From positions 44,006,783 through 44,070,782 of the forward strand of contig CM061068.1 in NCBI GenBank assembly GCA_030762895.1: a stretch of DNA of 64,000 nucleotides, given 5' to 3'. Source of the DNA: Sophora flavescens (taxonomy: Eukaryota > Streptophyta > Magnoliopsida > Fabales > Fabaceae). How positions within the stretch are numbered: the first letter of the stretch is position 1; every line of letters begins with the position of its first letter. This document shows positions 1 through 11,727 of this stretch, piece by piece. A program made the translations under genes and the position numbers. The notes beneath the pieces are model-generated. The model was not told the origin of the DNA and ran no database searches. It saw nothing but the letters and a program-made list of their open reading frames with translations.

Positions 1-24
1 CATGCAATGTAGCACCACTATCAA

Positions 25-912
25 TTATCCACATGCTCTCATCTGATACAAGATTAACCGACTCATGGTCACGGAGAATAACAAGATCGTCACCAGTAGC
101 AGTAGTGACACGATCATCATCATCATGATCCCTCTCTTTCTCCTTACCCTTCTTGTCTCTGTTCTCCTATTTCCACAGAAAACAATTCTTCTGTATGTGC
201 CCTGTTTTGTGACAATAATGACACTCCACATTCTTGTATCGAGACTTGGACTTGCTCCTGCTTTTCTCTCTACCACCCTTCGGTTCTTTTCTCTGACTTC
301 TCCCCTATTTTCAGTGACAAGCACCTCGGACTGAGATGAAGTACCATGTACCTTCCTTCTCATCTCCTCATTAAGAACACTACCCTTTGCCATTTCCAAA
401 GAAACAACACCATTAGGGGCTGAACTTGTGATAGAAACCCGAAATGTCTCCCAAGACTCAGGTAGAGATAATAATAGAAATAGTCCTAAAAGCTCATCAT
501 CAAACTTGATACCCATTCCTGACATTTGATCAAGGAGCCCCTGAAATTCATTCAAGTGATTTGAAATGGAAGTCCCCTCCATGTACCTCAAACTAGTAAA
601 GCTCTTCAGCAAGTACAATTTATCATTCCCTGATTTAGAGGCATACAAGGACTTTATCTTTGCCCACAAAGATTTTGCATGTGTCTCATTTGTAATATGA
701 TTATAAACATTATCTTCTACAAATTGCCGAATAAAACCACACACCTGTTGATGTTCAAAATCCCATTCTTCATCCGACTTGGCATCCGGCTTCTGAGTAG
801 CAAAAACAGGAAGATGCATATTCTTCACAAAGAGCAAATCCTTCATCTTGCCCTTCCACAAATGATAACTAGTTCCGTTCAAACAGATCATCTTTGTCTT
901 TGCCTCCATCAT
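25..912 (-). pseudogene. Ty1/Copia gag, partial, frameshifted
   Basis: This is the N-terminal capsid part of a Copia polyprotein, which would package element RNA in virus-like particles. The reading frame opens with MMEAKTKMICLNGTSYHLWK and continues through a typical UBN2-type gag (motifs YLLKSFTSLRYMEG and LLLSLPESWETF). A CCHC zinc knuckle (CHYCHKTGHIQKNC) lies at about 190-235, but in a different frame from the gag. A one-base frameshift near 250-260 therefore separates them, and the knuckle frame itself stops soon after. Protease, integrase and RT would lie left of the window. The frame begins just inside the primer site and LTR at 944-1662, as expected for a minus-strand element. The copy is decayed and I would not expect it to be functional. 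Confidence 0.85.
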
Positions 913-943
913 TCAAGCAAGTCAAAATGCCCCAAGCCAAGTA

Positions 944-955
944 GCTCTGATACAT
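944..955 (-). other. Primer binding site of the left Copia element
   Basis: Read on the minus strand the site is TGTATCAGAGC, one base off the usual plant Copia Met-tRNA site TGGTATCAGAGC. It lies between the proposed LTR end and the gag start codon. Confidence 0.7.
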
Positions 956-957
956 TC

Positions 958-1662
958 TGATGGGGGGAACAACAATACAACGGTGTAACACAATAACAAA
1001 GCAATACGCAGCGGAAATAAATCCCCACAAACTTGCAAGAATCTGTGAGGAGCAACAACAAATATATGGCAGCAAATAGAACAACACAAACATAAAAGAA
1101 ACACCAAGATTTTAACATGGAAAACCCTTAAAGCAAGGGTAAAAACCACGGGTCGTCCAGACCAAAGAAACAACTCCACTATTATCAAATAAGGGTACAA
1201 AAGAGTCTCTAACAAGTGCACAAACCATGCTAACAATCAATCAAAACAACCAAGCACCAATGCTTACAAATGAGAAACAAGAAGATGAAATTTACCCTAA
1301 AAACAGAGCTACTGTACGAAGTTAATATCTCTCACTTTAGACCTCTTCTTGAAAATCCTACCGTTAAAATGAAGAACCACACGTCCTAAACCTTCTGCAG
1401 AAATTTCAGCCCGATCCAACGGTGAACGCATCCTCTATCGTGATTTTACGGTGACTGTCTGGTGGATATGCGGGTTGGCTTTCTCTCCTCTCTTCTCACT
1501 TGTTGGCTGCTATATTCTTACTAAAATGAGACTTCTCTGCAACCCTAATCTGATCTCTCTCCACTTAAACAAGTGAGAGAAAATAGACTTACATAATTGA
1601 ACATTTCTCCATATAGGAAGGGAACCCAAAACCCAACCGAAGACTCTCAGCAGATGCCAACA
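958..1662 (-). repeat. 5' LTR of the left Copia element (outer edge tentative)
   Basis: Read on the minus strand, the LTR would begin TGTTGGCATCTGC near 1662 and end CCCCCCATCA at 958, directly upstream of the primer site. The inner edge is well placed. The outer edge rests only on a TGTTGG start, because the partner LTR lies outside the window and no target duplication can be checked. Confidence 0.5.
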
Positions 1663-2424
1663 CTCGTTTTCTCTCTGTGTCCAAATCAGAAGGCATCTTC
1701 GGAAGTCCATGACATCATCTATTATTGAAAAAAACTCGCGTAGAATTTTTTGAGTGCATGTGACACTATTTTTATTAAAATATAACATTCGTTATAATAG
1801 TTACAAATATTATGTTTTGATTGATAAATTGTTATATTTTTTATGTTTTTTTTAGAATAACACCACAAATGTTTGAAGAATTGTACTCAAACTTCGTACT
1901 AATTTATTTCCCTTATAGATTATTAGAAAAGAAAAATGTATTTTATGCTTTTCGTTTTCATCTTAAACTTTAGTGGAGTGCCCCTTTATTTCATTTCATT
2001 TAAAGTATTTGAATCTTTATTTATTTATAAGGTATAAACTCTCTAGTTTTCTTCTAAAAAAAAAAAACTCTCTAGTTTTGACACCAATTGCATTTGCACT
2101 TGAGGGTAGCAAATTGAAACTAACAAAAAATATCTCTGAAAAATAGAGAAAATTTCCAGCACGGGAACAGGGACCGAAATTTTTTAGGTGACTCGAATTC
2201 CAAGGTTGATTTGACCCATTTGCTATACAAGATAAGAAGTGAAGAGAACCATTACAGTATCAACATCTTTAGCAATAGTTTTTAGTAATATATTTTCCGT
2301 ATGCTTAACATGACATCCGCAGTAGGTCACCTGGTAATTTCATGCATGATTTGAAATCCGGGTGAGGAATTATTTTTTTCTAACTTTATATTATATTTTA
2401 CCCTTTTTCTCAGAAAGAAAATAA
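1663..2424. other. AT-rich intergenic region, likely upstream region of the zinc-finger gene
   Basis: No coding region is visible. An 11-base A run flanked by two copies of actctctagtttt lies near 2038-2080. Bases 2087-2225 are an inverted, diverged copy of sequence at 12000-12440. The stretch just before 2425 is the probable promoter and 5' UTR of the gene at 2474, but I could not pick a TATA box with confidence. Confidence 0.5.
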
Positions 2425-2529
2425 ATGGAGGGGTCGACGAACATAGAAGACGTTGGAAGAGACAGTAAGAGAGATGAAGAAGGCGAGCGCTATTGTTTCA
2501 GTTTTGGTGATCTTTACACTTTGTTTTAA
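2425..2529 (+). promoter_or_regulatory. Possible upstream ORF overlapping the zinc-finger gene start
   Basis: An ATG at 2425 opens a 34-codon frame ending at TAA 2527-2529. It starts 49 bases before the main ATG (2474) and overlaps it in another frame. If the transcript includes it, scanning ribosomes would meet it first, which could lower translation of the main protein. Whether it is in the mRNA is unknown. Confidence 0.35.
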
Positions 2530-5213
2530 AGAAATGGTTCATGTTTCTTCGTCGCCTCTCTTGCACGGAAACCGAGTAAGTGAGTTTGGGATTTGGAGAA
2601 TGGAATAGTCAGTTTTTAGGGTTCAATTTCAGCATTAGATTATAGTCAGTAATTAGCATTTAGAATCTTTATGAAATACTTAGCTTCCATTTCATTTGAG
2701 CTTGAATTCTATTGTCAGTAATTACGAATTTGACTTTTTTTTCCCATCTTTCTTTTGAAATGTTTGCTCCAGGTTTATGAGGAATCTTCTGGTGGAAGGT
2801 ATTGAAATGAATTCTGAATTTATTCATTGTTAATTTTATACTCCATCCAAATATCTAATAAATGGAATACTTTGATGTTTAACTTTTATTCCCAAACAGA
2901 TACATATAAGTTTCATTCCCAACTTATCTGTGTTTTTTTTGTTGTAGGAATTTTGAACAAGAACAAGAGCATGCTCGTGAAGTGCATTGCTCTAGAGAAA
3001 GAAGTAGGGCAGCTTGGAAAGTAATAGAGGAGGTATGAAAACACTTAAATTTATGAAACTGAAGGATGAGGTTGTGAATTTTGAATTACGTCCATGAAAA
3101 TGTTTCTTATACATGTTTTGTAGTATTTGACACCATTTGTGGAACAAGAAAACTATCAGCTTTCAAGAAAGTGCAAGCTTCACCCTGGAAATGATATGTT
3201 CAGGGATCAGGAAGAGCATAAAATTTACATTGACAGACATGAATGGCGCTGTGGATATTGTAAGAAAAGCTTCCGCGAAGAAATATTTCTTGATCAGCAT
3301 TTTGATAACAGACACTACAATCTTCTGAATCTAGTATGTAGATTCTCATTCCTTTTCTCACTGTGTTTGATGCATACATAATGTACAGTGCATCCTTTCA
3401 TCTTTAATTTCATCTGATACCGGATGAGTTTAAAGTTCTTAATTGTCCCTTACCCCCTTCCCCTTTTTTGTATTGGAGCTAATATATGCTCATGATCGAG
3501 ACATTTAAACTAAAAGTTTTGGTTAGAATGCTCATATTGAATCACTGTTACACCTTACAGCTAATACTGTTTTTTACATCAAATATCAATATATTTTTCA
3601 TTTCTGTTCCGTCAAAATGTGATGTTATACGCTGAAGCTTTAAAAGAGCATCTATTTTGTTATCATTTATATCATGTTTCCTTCAACTTCAAAATTCAAA
3701 CTTTTTGTTGTTTTCAAATACCTCATTAGGTCAATATCCAAGATATAGAGTGTGAGTCTGCACAGATCACCCAGTTTCCCCTCTCTGTTATGGCTGAGGG
3801 AAGAATTGCTGGAATTTAAGATAGTTATAATTTTATATTTGGCCTCTCAGGAAAGCATTACTTAGCCATTGGCTTCCCCAAGATAAAATTCCTGGCTCCA
3901 CCCCTATGTGGGAATAAATTGGCCAATACATTATTTTCGTCATTTTGGTATTGGGTGCAGATAATTCGTTACGTCAATAGACTCAATACCGAGTTGTTGG
4001 AGTTTTTCAGTCTGACTTTAAATTTACTTGCAGTTCAATTAAATTTTTAATATTGATCAGAAAGTGTTTTTTCCACTACTTGGTGGGTTTATTTAAATAC
4101 AGAGTGGTGGTAAGTGCTTGGCTGATTTATGTGGGGCATTGCATTGTGATGCTGTGATGAATTCCAAGTCCTCTAGAAGCAAGTGTAATCCAGCAGCTGC
4201 TGCGAGAAATCGTCACCTATGTGAGGTTGCTTTAATTGTTTTTATTTGCTTTCAAATGTTCATTGTTGCATTGACTGTTCTAACTTCTACATCATTCATA
4301 TCCGCAATTTGTTCAGAGCCTAGCTGACACTTGTTTTCCAATAAGCGAGGGTCCATCAGCAAGTCGTCTTCATGGTATACTTCCTTTTTTTAGTTTCTTT
4401 TCATAAATATATATTTTTTTAATTTTGGTCTTTGTTGTTTATATATTTATATTATATCTCATGGTGATTTCTTGATATGCTTGTAGAATTGTTTCTGCAC
4501 CAATTTTGCGATGCTCACACGTGCACAGGGAAACAAAAACCCTTCTCTAGAGGAGGCAAGGTAAGGCCTGGTTAACTCATTATGGTAATCTACTATCAGT
4601 CCGTCTTCTCTTTGAAATCTATTGCTGTTAAAAGTAATATAGACTAAAATTCTTCTCATAGATGATCTGCGCTGTGAGGTTTTAGGCCATAACATTCACA
4701 AAGTCCCTGGGAACAGGTCTTATTGAGACATTATTTTTCTGCTTGGTTTTTTGCCTTGCTCAAATTATCACCTAAGGTCAAATTTGCAGTCACAGTATGA
4801 CAATACCTTTCCTTTTTTATTAAGGTGTTAAAGTTTAGGCATTTGTTTTTTTGTATGTTCAATCCAATATGGCACAATATCTGAAGATTTTAGGTTAATT
4901 ATAGCTTATTTATTATCACAATGAATACGTATCAGCAAAGCTGCTATTTATCCATCATCGTATTGCCTCTGCAGGAACAAAGAAGTTTCTTCAGTCTGGC
5001 TGCTGGAGCATTAATCTTGGTGCTACTTCCTGTTTTCTATCTTTTTCTTTATTTGATGCAGAGGTACTATTCCTATATTTTTAAATGCTATCCCTACCAA
5101 GGTTTCGTGCAAATATTTCATTATGCTATTGGGCAAGTTGCAGTGATATGAAGAGCCGAACCCAAGAGCTTCGTCGCATCTCAAAAGCAGGATGGAAATC
5201 AAAACCATCATGA
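2474..5213 (+). CDS. C2H2 zinc-finger protein with signal peptide and membrane anchor, nine exons
   Basis: I assembled nine exons with GT-AG borders that stay in frame: 2474-2575, 2773-2798, 2948-3032, 3124-3333, 4103-4225, 4317-4374, 4487-4560, 4975-5063 and 5144-5213. They give 837 bases, a 278-residue protein ending in TGA. Residues 1-26 look like a signal peptide (MKKASAIVSVLVIFTLCF). One C2H2 finger has C114, C117, H130 and H135 (WRCGYCKKSF...LDQHF..RH). A cysteine-rich stretch follows (DLCGALHCDAV, FCDAHTCTGK), then one membrane span at about 231-255 and a basic tail (RTQELRRISKAGWKSKPS). From memory it resembles an uncharacterised plant family annotated as C2H2-like zinc-finger protein. 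The predicted layout puts the finger in the lumen or outside the cell, so a DNA-binding role is doubtful. No lesion is seen. Confidence 0.88.
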
Positions 5214-5452
5214 TTGGTAACGTTTCTATTTTAAATGGCATGTCTTTGTCAATCACATGACTGGATGGGCTGTAATGACACTAAAATTTCCGTTAATTAA
5301 CAATGGACCGATATCATGTAGATGTAGGTTGTCGATTAATTCTGACGGTCTGGTTCTCAAAACATTTATTCTTTGTTTGATGTAAGTCGTAGCTGTACTG
5401 TTTATTCACTTTTTGTCCCTCCCTCTTGATTGGTCTCGTTTTCTTGCCTTTC

Positions 5453-6265
5453 CACATTGCTTGATTGTTTGTGTACATTGAACAAGTTACATGACCAAAC
5501 GTAATTCAGTTGGCATTCCCTTATTCTCAAATGAAGGACCATAATCTTCAGATTGCATTTTCTTCTTCCTTTTTAATGATTTACATATTGATTTTTCATT
5601 ATTACTAATCCTCCTAAACATGTTTGCTTCTTCCATGCACTTTTCAGATACATCTAATTCTATCCAATCTCTATCCTTTCATTTGTCCTTTCAGAAGTAA
5701 TTACTCTTTCGTTATATCTTGTGTTAACAACATATGCTAGGCCCTAATCCCAGATATCTCAAAGCTATGCTCCATCTAATTGCTTTTGCTTCTACTAAAA
5801 TAAAACCTCTTACTCTGTCATGTGGAATTCTTTTATTGCCGCAGGTTATACTCTTGCAATCATCATCTAGCGTGAATGGGTTGATAAAGATTGGAAGATG
5901 TACTGCACAGTGTTGATTTTGGCTTTTCTTCCAAGTAGATTATCTTTGCATGTCTGTGTCAATGAAGGAATTGTAGAGACTTATTTGGAGTGCGTGAAGG
6001 AAATCAAACTTGGCACTGGTCAAAACACACCTCGCCTGAGGTGCTTTGTTGATGAAAGGCGGGAAATATTTTTTGGTGATCATACGTCTTTAATTTTTTT
6101 TCCCATTAAGCCGAGAAAGAGGTTATTAGCAGAGCAATGTACTAATCTGTTTTCTAAGTTTTGCTGAGAATTTATGTAACCATTCACTTTCTTCGGTCTT
6201 GAAAACCTCAATCCACCAACAAATCTAGCAGATCCTGGGCCAGATTCATAAAGGGCATATTCTTC
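5453..6265 (+). repeat. Duplicated segment, copy 1 left half
   Basis: This stretch matches 25121-25845 closely by eye (roughly 85-90% identical, with a deletion of about 70 bases in the other copy). The match resumes at 11138-11224, on the far side of the Copia insertion. It contains short open stretches (such as near 5898-6167) but no frame shared by both copies that I would call a gene. It may be a gene or element fragment. Bases 5214-5452 between the zinc-finger gene and this repeat are probably 3' UTR and spacer. Confidence 0.75.
6261..6265. other. Target-site duplication of the Copia element (left copy)
   Basis: tcttc here and at 11133-11137 flanks the two 188-bp LTRs. The unoccupied paralog has a single tcttc at 25841-25845. 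Confidence 0.85.
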
Positions 6266-6453
6266 TATCAGAGTAGTATAATACTTGTATAATACTTGCA
6301 TACCAATTCTGTTAGAAGTTAGTTATGTTAGTTAGAAAACGGTTATGTTAGTTATAAATATCTCTCACTGCTGTAATATTCACTCAAGCAATCAATCATC
6401 ACTTTGCTATTCAATGAACTTCTTCCCTTCTACCAGATTCTAGTTTCTCTTTA
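6266..6453 (+). repeat. Copia 5' LTR, 188 bp
   Basis: The LTR begins tatcagagtagtataat and ends tagtttctcttta. I count six differences from the 3' LTR at 10945-11132, about 3% divergence. The edges do not show the usual TG...CA but are fixed by the target duplication, the adjoining primer site and the polypurine tract. Confidence 0.88.
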
Positions 6454-6466
6454 TGGTATCCAGAGC
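6454..6466 (+). other. Copia primer binding site
   Basis: TGGTATCCAGAGC directly follows the 5' LTR. It is the Copia initiator Met-tRNA site with one extra C. Confidence 0.85.
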
Positions 6467-6505
6467 TTTTCTTTTCCTTGGGCCAAACCTTCAAGGTTCC
6501 AAGCT

Positions 6506-7460
6506 ATGGCATTTTCGTCTTCTCCAAGCTCCTCGAATCTCAGCAATGGTGGTGGACGATCGAATTTCACAACATTTTCTTTCGTGCCTACACTTTCAAT
6601 CAAGTTAGATGATAAGAACTTTCTGCTATGGAGTCAACAAGTGGAAGGTGTCATTGCCTCTCACAAACTGCATCGTTTTGTGGTAAATCCTCTCATACCT
6701 ATGAAATATGCTACTGAAACAGATCGTGAATCTGACATTATATCTGATGCTTATGACAAATGGATCGTACAAGATCAATTACTGTTTACATGGCTTTTAT
6801 CCACACTTTCTGATTCAATCTTACCTAGAGTAATTGGTTGTAAACATTATTGGCAAGTTTGGGATAAGATACACAAATTCTTTTATGCACATTTGAAGGC
6901 GAAGCTTAGGCAATTGAGGTCAGAGTTAAAGAGTACAAAGAAAGGAACTATGTCAATTTCTAAATATGTTCTACGAATTAAGGCCATAGCTGATTCACTT
7001 TTGGCCATTGGAGACTCCATCAGTGAGCAAGATCAAATTGATGCCATCTTAGAGGGATTGCCTGAAGAATACAACCAGTTTGTCATGATGATATATGGAA
7101 GGCATGATTCTCCATCACTGTTTGATATAGAAGCTTTATTGTTAGTTCAAGAGGCTCAACTTGATAAATTTCGTCAGGAACTAGCCATTCCCAATGTCTC
7201 AGCAAATATAGCACATGCTCCTTAGACACATCAACAGTTCAATTCAGGTTCTGAGAACTTTCATCAAACACGACAACAGTATGACTCAAACTATCAGTAT
7301 AATTCAAGAGGTAGAGGCAGATATGGTCGTGGAAGAGGCCGTGGCAGGGGGCGTGGCAACCGTCCTACCTATCAACTGTGTGAGAAATATGGACATGATG
7401 CGTTTAATTGTTGGTATCGCTTTAATCAGTCCTTTGTGCAGAATCACAGCTCACAACAAC
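6506..7460 (+). pseudogene. Copia gag region, broken
   Basis: The gag starts at ATG 6506 (MAFSSSPSSSNLSNG) and shows the UBN2-type capsid: IKLDDKNFLLWSQQVEGVI, KLRQLRSELKSTKKG, and AILEGLPEEYNQFV. TAG at 7223-7225 interrupts it, most likely a former CAG glutamine codon. The same frame continues with an Arg-Gly-rich stretch (RGRGRYGRGRGRGRG) and a zinc knuckle YQLCEKYGHDAFNC, in which the first cysteine has become tyrosine. It is one continuous fossil with the protease, integrase and RT downstream, and cannot make functional capsid as it stands. Confidence 0.88.
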
Positions 7461-9300
7461 AGCATAATCAGCACCAACAGCACAATGCACAACACAGTGC
7501 CACACCTGTTCAGGATTCACAAATTGCTTCACATAACTCTCAGCCAAGTGCCTTTGTGGCTACTCAAAATCCACAGAACACAAGCCTTGTACAAAACATG
7601 AGTAACTTCGGTTACACACAAGAAATGGCAGCACCCAGAGGTCTTGATTCACAATCCTGGTTCTTGGATTCGGAAGCCTCACATCACCTAACTCCAGACA
7701 TCCACAATTTGCAACAAGGCTCTACCTATGTGGGCTCAAATCAAGTCCACATGGGCAATGGACAAAGTTTAGTCATACAATCTGTTGGCTCTTCTAAAAT
7801 TCAGTCAAATATAAATTCTCACATATTTATGTCTCTTAAAAATCTTTTACATGTGCCTTCTATAACCAAAAATCTCATTTCAGTTTCTAAATTTGCACAA
7901 GACAATGATGTGTTTTTGAATTTCACCCTCACATGTGCTTTGTAAAATCTCAGGCATCTAAGCAAATTCTCCTCAAAGGTACCCTTGGCCCTGATGGCTT
8001 ATACAGCTTCCAGCACCTCTCTTTGCTCAAGGGACCTTCTACTTTGCTCAAGCCCTCAAGTATCAAGTCTCATTCCTCTTTGGTACCTGTGGTGTACACA
8101 AATACTCACTCTCCAAGTCCTTCAAGTAGTGTTCCCTCCAATTCTGTAAATATTGTTTCTACATGGCATCTAAGACTAGGACATGCCCATTCTAATGCAA
8201 TAAAAATTGTACTTCAGTCCTGTAATGTTTCTTACCATAATAAAGAATTCTTTGAATTTTGTAACTCTTGTTGCTTGGGAAAATCACATAGGTTGTATGC
8301 CCCCCCTTCCCTCACCACTCATTCTACTGCTTTTGAGCTCATTCATACAGATTTGTGGGGTCCTACCCCTTCACCATCACATGGTGGATACTACTACTAT
8401 ATTGCCTTTGTGGATGCGTGCACAAAATTCACTTGGATCTATTTTCTCAAACATAAATCTGATGCTCTTTCAGCCTTTAAACAGTTTCATTCCCTTGTTA
8501 AAACTCATTTTTCCACGGTTATTAAATCTGTACAATTGGATTGGGGAGGGGAATACAGACCTTTTACCAAATTCCGTAATGATCTTGGCATACAACACAG
8601 ACCCACTTGTCCACATACCTCACATCAAAATGGAACTGTAGAACGCAAACACAGACAAATAGTTGAAATGGGTTTAACACTACTGGCACATGCCTCTATG
8701 CCTATTCAGTTCTGGGATCACAGCTTCGCTACAGCTGTGCATCTAATCAATCGATTACCTACATCAGCTCTCCCTAATTTTGTCTCACCATACCATGCCT
8801 TATTCAACTCATCCCCTGATTATCTATCCATTAGAACTTTTGGCTGTTCCTGTTTTCCTTTAACCAGACCCTACAACAATCACAAATTGGAATTCAGAAG
8901 CACTGAGTGCATATATCATGGCATGTCACCTAGCCATAAAGGCCATAAGTGTTTGAGTGCAAATTAAATGGCAGAGTGTATATATCAAAGGATGTCCTTT
9001 CCAATGAATATAGATTTCCTTATTCTCATTTGTTCCCTAAATCTGCTCCAAATTCATCTCCAACTCCTGCAACTTTCCCTTCCTCCATTCCCATAGTTTG
9101 TCTCCCATCAGGATAGTTCCCCCACTTCACCTAATCTCTCTAACTCTAACTCATCAAGTTCCTCATTCTCTACACACCCTGCTCCAGCATCTACTCATCA
9201 TCCTAATGATCTTGTCAGTCCTGAACAGTCCAGTTCAGCATCTGTTTCAACCTAAGTCTCCTGATATGTCAGTTCCTGCATCTGAACCTATTGCTTCCAA
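7461..9300 (+). pseudogene. Copia protease and integrase region, broken
   Basis: The protease motif reads WFLDSEASHHLT where Copia proteases have D-S/T-G-A, so the catalytic glycine is now glutamate. A frameshift near 7930 moves to the frame with the integrase. There the zinc-binding pre-integrase (WHLRLGHAHS...CNSCCLGKSH), the first acidic site (IHTDLWGPT), the second (LDWGGEY, normally S-D-N-G-G-E-Y) and the glutamate site (HQNGTVERKHR) are visible. A second frameshift near 8960 breaks the frame before KDVLSNEYRFPYSH. The hinge to the RT (9000-9300) is Ser/Pro-rich and broken. Confidence 0.88.
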
Positions 9301-10931
9301 GTCTGTTCAACTTGAGCCTTCTAACACTCACCCTATGATTACTAGATCTAAAACTGGAAGTCTCAAACCTCGGTTATTTCTTGCACATGTTGAGCCTAGA
9401 ACAGTTAAACAAGCCTTGTCTCATCCTCAGTGGTTTGAAGCCATGCAAACCGAGTATAAGGCACTCTTGGCAAACAATACCTGGACTCTAGTTCCTCTGC
9501 CATCCCACAGAAAAGCTATAGGTTGCAAGTGGGTATTTAGAGTGAAAGAGAACCCTGGTGGAAGTATCAACAAGTTTAAGGCTAGGTTGGTAGCCAAGGG
9601 CTTTCACCAACAACCAGGAACTGACTTCACTGAGACCTTTTCACCTGTTATCAAACCAACTACAATCCGGGTCGTTCTCACATTAGCCTTGACTCACAGA
9701 TGGGATATCCAACAGATAAATGTTTAATTCCTTTTTGAATGGCAATCTTCAAGAAGTATATATGGTGCAACCTTAAGGCTTCGAGTCCACTGACAAAACA
9801 TTAGTGTGCAAGCTGAATCGGGCTCTCTATGGCCTCAAGCAGGCCCCACGTGCATGGTATGAGAGGTTAACTCAAGCCCTCTTACACTTTGGTTTCAAAG
9901 CTAGCCGATGTGATCCATCTCTCTTTATTTACAATAGAAATGGTGTTACATTGTATGCTTTAGTATATGTCGATGATATTCTAATCACATGACCCTCAAC
10001 CAAGCTCGTTGCAGACTTGATCAGCAAACTAAATACCACCTTTGTCCTGAAACATCTAGGCAAACCTGATTACTTTCTTGGAATAGAGGTTGAGTATCAG
10101 ACTAATGGTTCCATGATTCTCACTCAAACAAAGTACATAAGAGATCTGCTAACACGGGCTAATATGGCTGACTGTAATGGTATCTCTACACCAATGGTTC
10201 ATGATTGCAAACTCAGCAGACATGGCACGGATTCCCTACCCGATCCTGTATTGTTCAGGTCCATAGTTGGGGCTCTTCAATATGTCACTCCGACTCGCCC
10301 AGATCTTTCCTACTGTGTGAACAAGGTTTGCCAATTTCTGGCTTCACCACTTGATTCCTATTGGCATGCAATCAAGCGCATTTTGAGGTATCTCAGTAGC
10401 ACTTCACACTATGGCTTACTTCTCCAGCCTGCACCCTTTGATGGTAAACTGTCCCTTCATGCCTACAGTGACTCCGATTGGGCGAGTGACCTTGATGATA
10501 GGCGCTCCACATCAGGGTCTTGCATCTTTGTAGGACCAAGCCTAGTGTCTTGGAGTTCAAAGAAACAGCCTCTAGTGGCTCGGTCTAGTACTGAGGCCGA
10601 ATATAGGAGTATGGCTCACACTACATCAGAATTGCTTTGACTGCAATCACTGCTCACTGAGCTTCAAACTCCATTTCATCCTCCAGTGCTGCTATGTGAC
10701 AACTTAAGTGCTGTAATGCTAGCACATAATCCAATTCTGCATGCCAGGACCAAGCACATGGAGCTTGACATCCACTTTGTCTGAGAGAAAGTAATAACTA
10801 AGTCACTCTCAGTTCAACATGTTCCAGCATCTCACCAACTTGCTGATCCCCTAACCAAGCCCTTGCCATCTAGTCGTTTTGCTGAGTTTCGGGACAAGCT
10901 AAAGGTCGTTGCTTCTCCACAACCCCCTTGA
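9301..10931 (+). pseudogene. Copia reverse transcriptase and RNase H region, broken
   Basis: RT begins around EPRTVKQALSHPQWFEAM and continues KWVFRVKENPGGSINKFKA. The first catalytic aspartate block normally reads I-D-V; here it is INV, followed by a frameshift at about 9725. Further stops are TAA 9774-9776, TGA 9990-9992, TGA 10638-10640 and TGA 10782-10784. Preserved blocks are LNRALYGLKQAPRAWYERL, YVDDILIT, KHLGKPDYFLGIEV and the RNase H motifs YSDSDWASD and STEAEYR. The frame would end at TGA 10929-10931, just before the polypurine tract. Most stops look like C-to-T or G-to-A changes. Confidence 0.9.
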
Positions 10932-10933
10932 AC

Positions 10934-10944
10934 TTGTGGGGGGC
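10934..10944 (+). other. Copia polypurine tract
   Basis: TTGTGGGGGGC sits immediately before the 3' LTR, in the expected place for plus-strand DNA priming. Confidence 0.8.
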
Positions 10945-11132
10945 TATCAAAGTAGTATAATACTTGTATAATACTTGCATACCAATTCAGTTAGAAGTTA
11001 GTTATGTTAGTTAGAAAATAGTTATGTTAGTTATAAATACCTCTCACTGCTGTAATATTCACTCAAGCAATCAATCATCACTTTGCTATTCAATGAACTT
11101 CTTCCCTTCTACCAGATTCTAGTTTCTTTTTA
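10945..11132 (+). repeat. Copia 3' LTR, 188 bp
   Basis: It begins tatcaaagtagtataat and ends agtttcttttta, followed by the target duplication tcttc (11133-11137). It is the partner of 6266-6453. Confidence 0.88.
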
Positions 11133-11137
11133 TCTTC

Positions 11138-11224
11138 AATTAGCTGCAATTGCGTTTGTGCTCATAATCACTCTTACCACTGCTGATTACGTAATGGATC
11201 TAATTCGCGTCATACAGCATTATT
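11138..11224 (+). repeat. Duplicated segment, copy 1 right half
   Basis: The stretch from aattagct to about 11224 (cactcttaccactgctgatta, then taattcgcgtca) continues the match to 25846-25920. It is therefore the far side of the site where the Copia element inserted. Confidence 0.7.
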
Positions 11225-11727
11225 GAAGCCATTTTATAGAAGGAAAAAAAAAAAACATACCGTCTCACAAGGAAGTGCCAATTCCCCTGGTGTATACGTG
11301 CGAACATTGTCATTTTCAAATGCAAATATACACATTATAAAAAAAATGCAAATATACACTTTATCTTTGGTTGTTTATATTTTGGTTTTTCTTATAATTT
11401 AATTAATGAAAAATATTATATGAGATGGGTTTGGAGGAATGGAGTGCATGCATGTGTTAACAAATTAACAAGGATATCCTGTTTACAAGCAAAAAGTAGA
11501 AATAAGGTCATGCTACGTTTCAGCAAGAGCAAAATGATTACACAATGATGAAATACATAGAAATTATCAAAGAAGTAAAGAACATATCGAGACATGTAGA
11601 AGCACATAGAAATGTTACAGCTAATCCAATCGATATCATGTTGAAGCTGACCATCAAATTCACGTCCACCGTTTTTTTTTACCTGGGAAAAGGTAAAGAA
11701 CAAAACAATATAAAATGAAAAAAAACT
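11225..11727. other. Intergenic stretch with nothing recognised
   Basis: AT-rich sequence with short frames only. I see no gene or repeat structure I can support. Confidence 0.5.

Noticed and set aside
65..334. Plus-strand frame with a hydrophobic N-terminus
   Set aside because: It lies antisense to the Copia gag and its zinc knuckle; its hydrophobicity comes from the complementary coding sequence.
869..1236. Several overlapping minus-strand frames upstream of gag
   Set aside because: They lie inside the proposed LTR and primer region; no domain, and low-complexity Cys/Leu/Val content.
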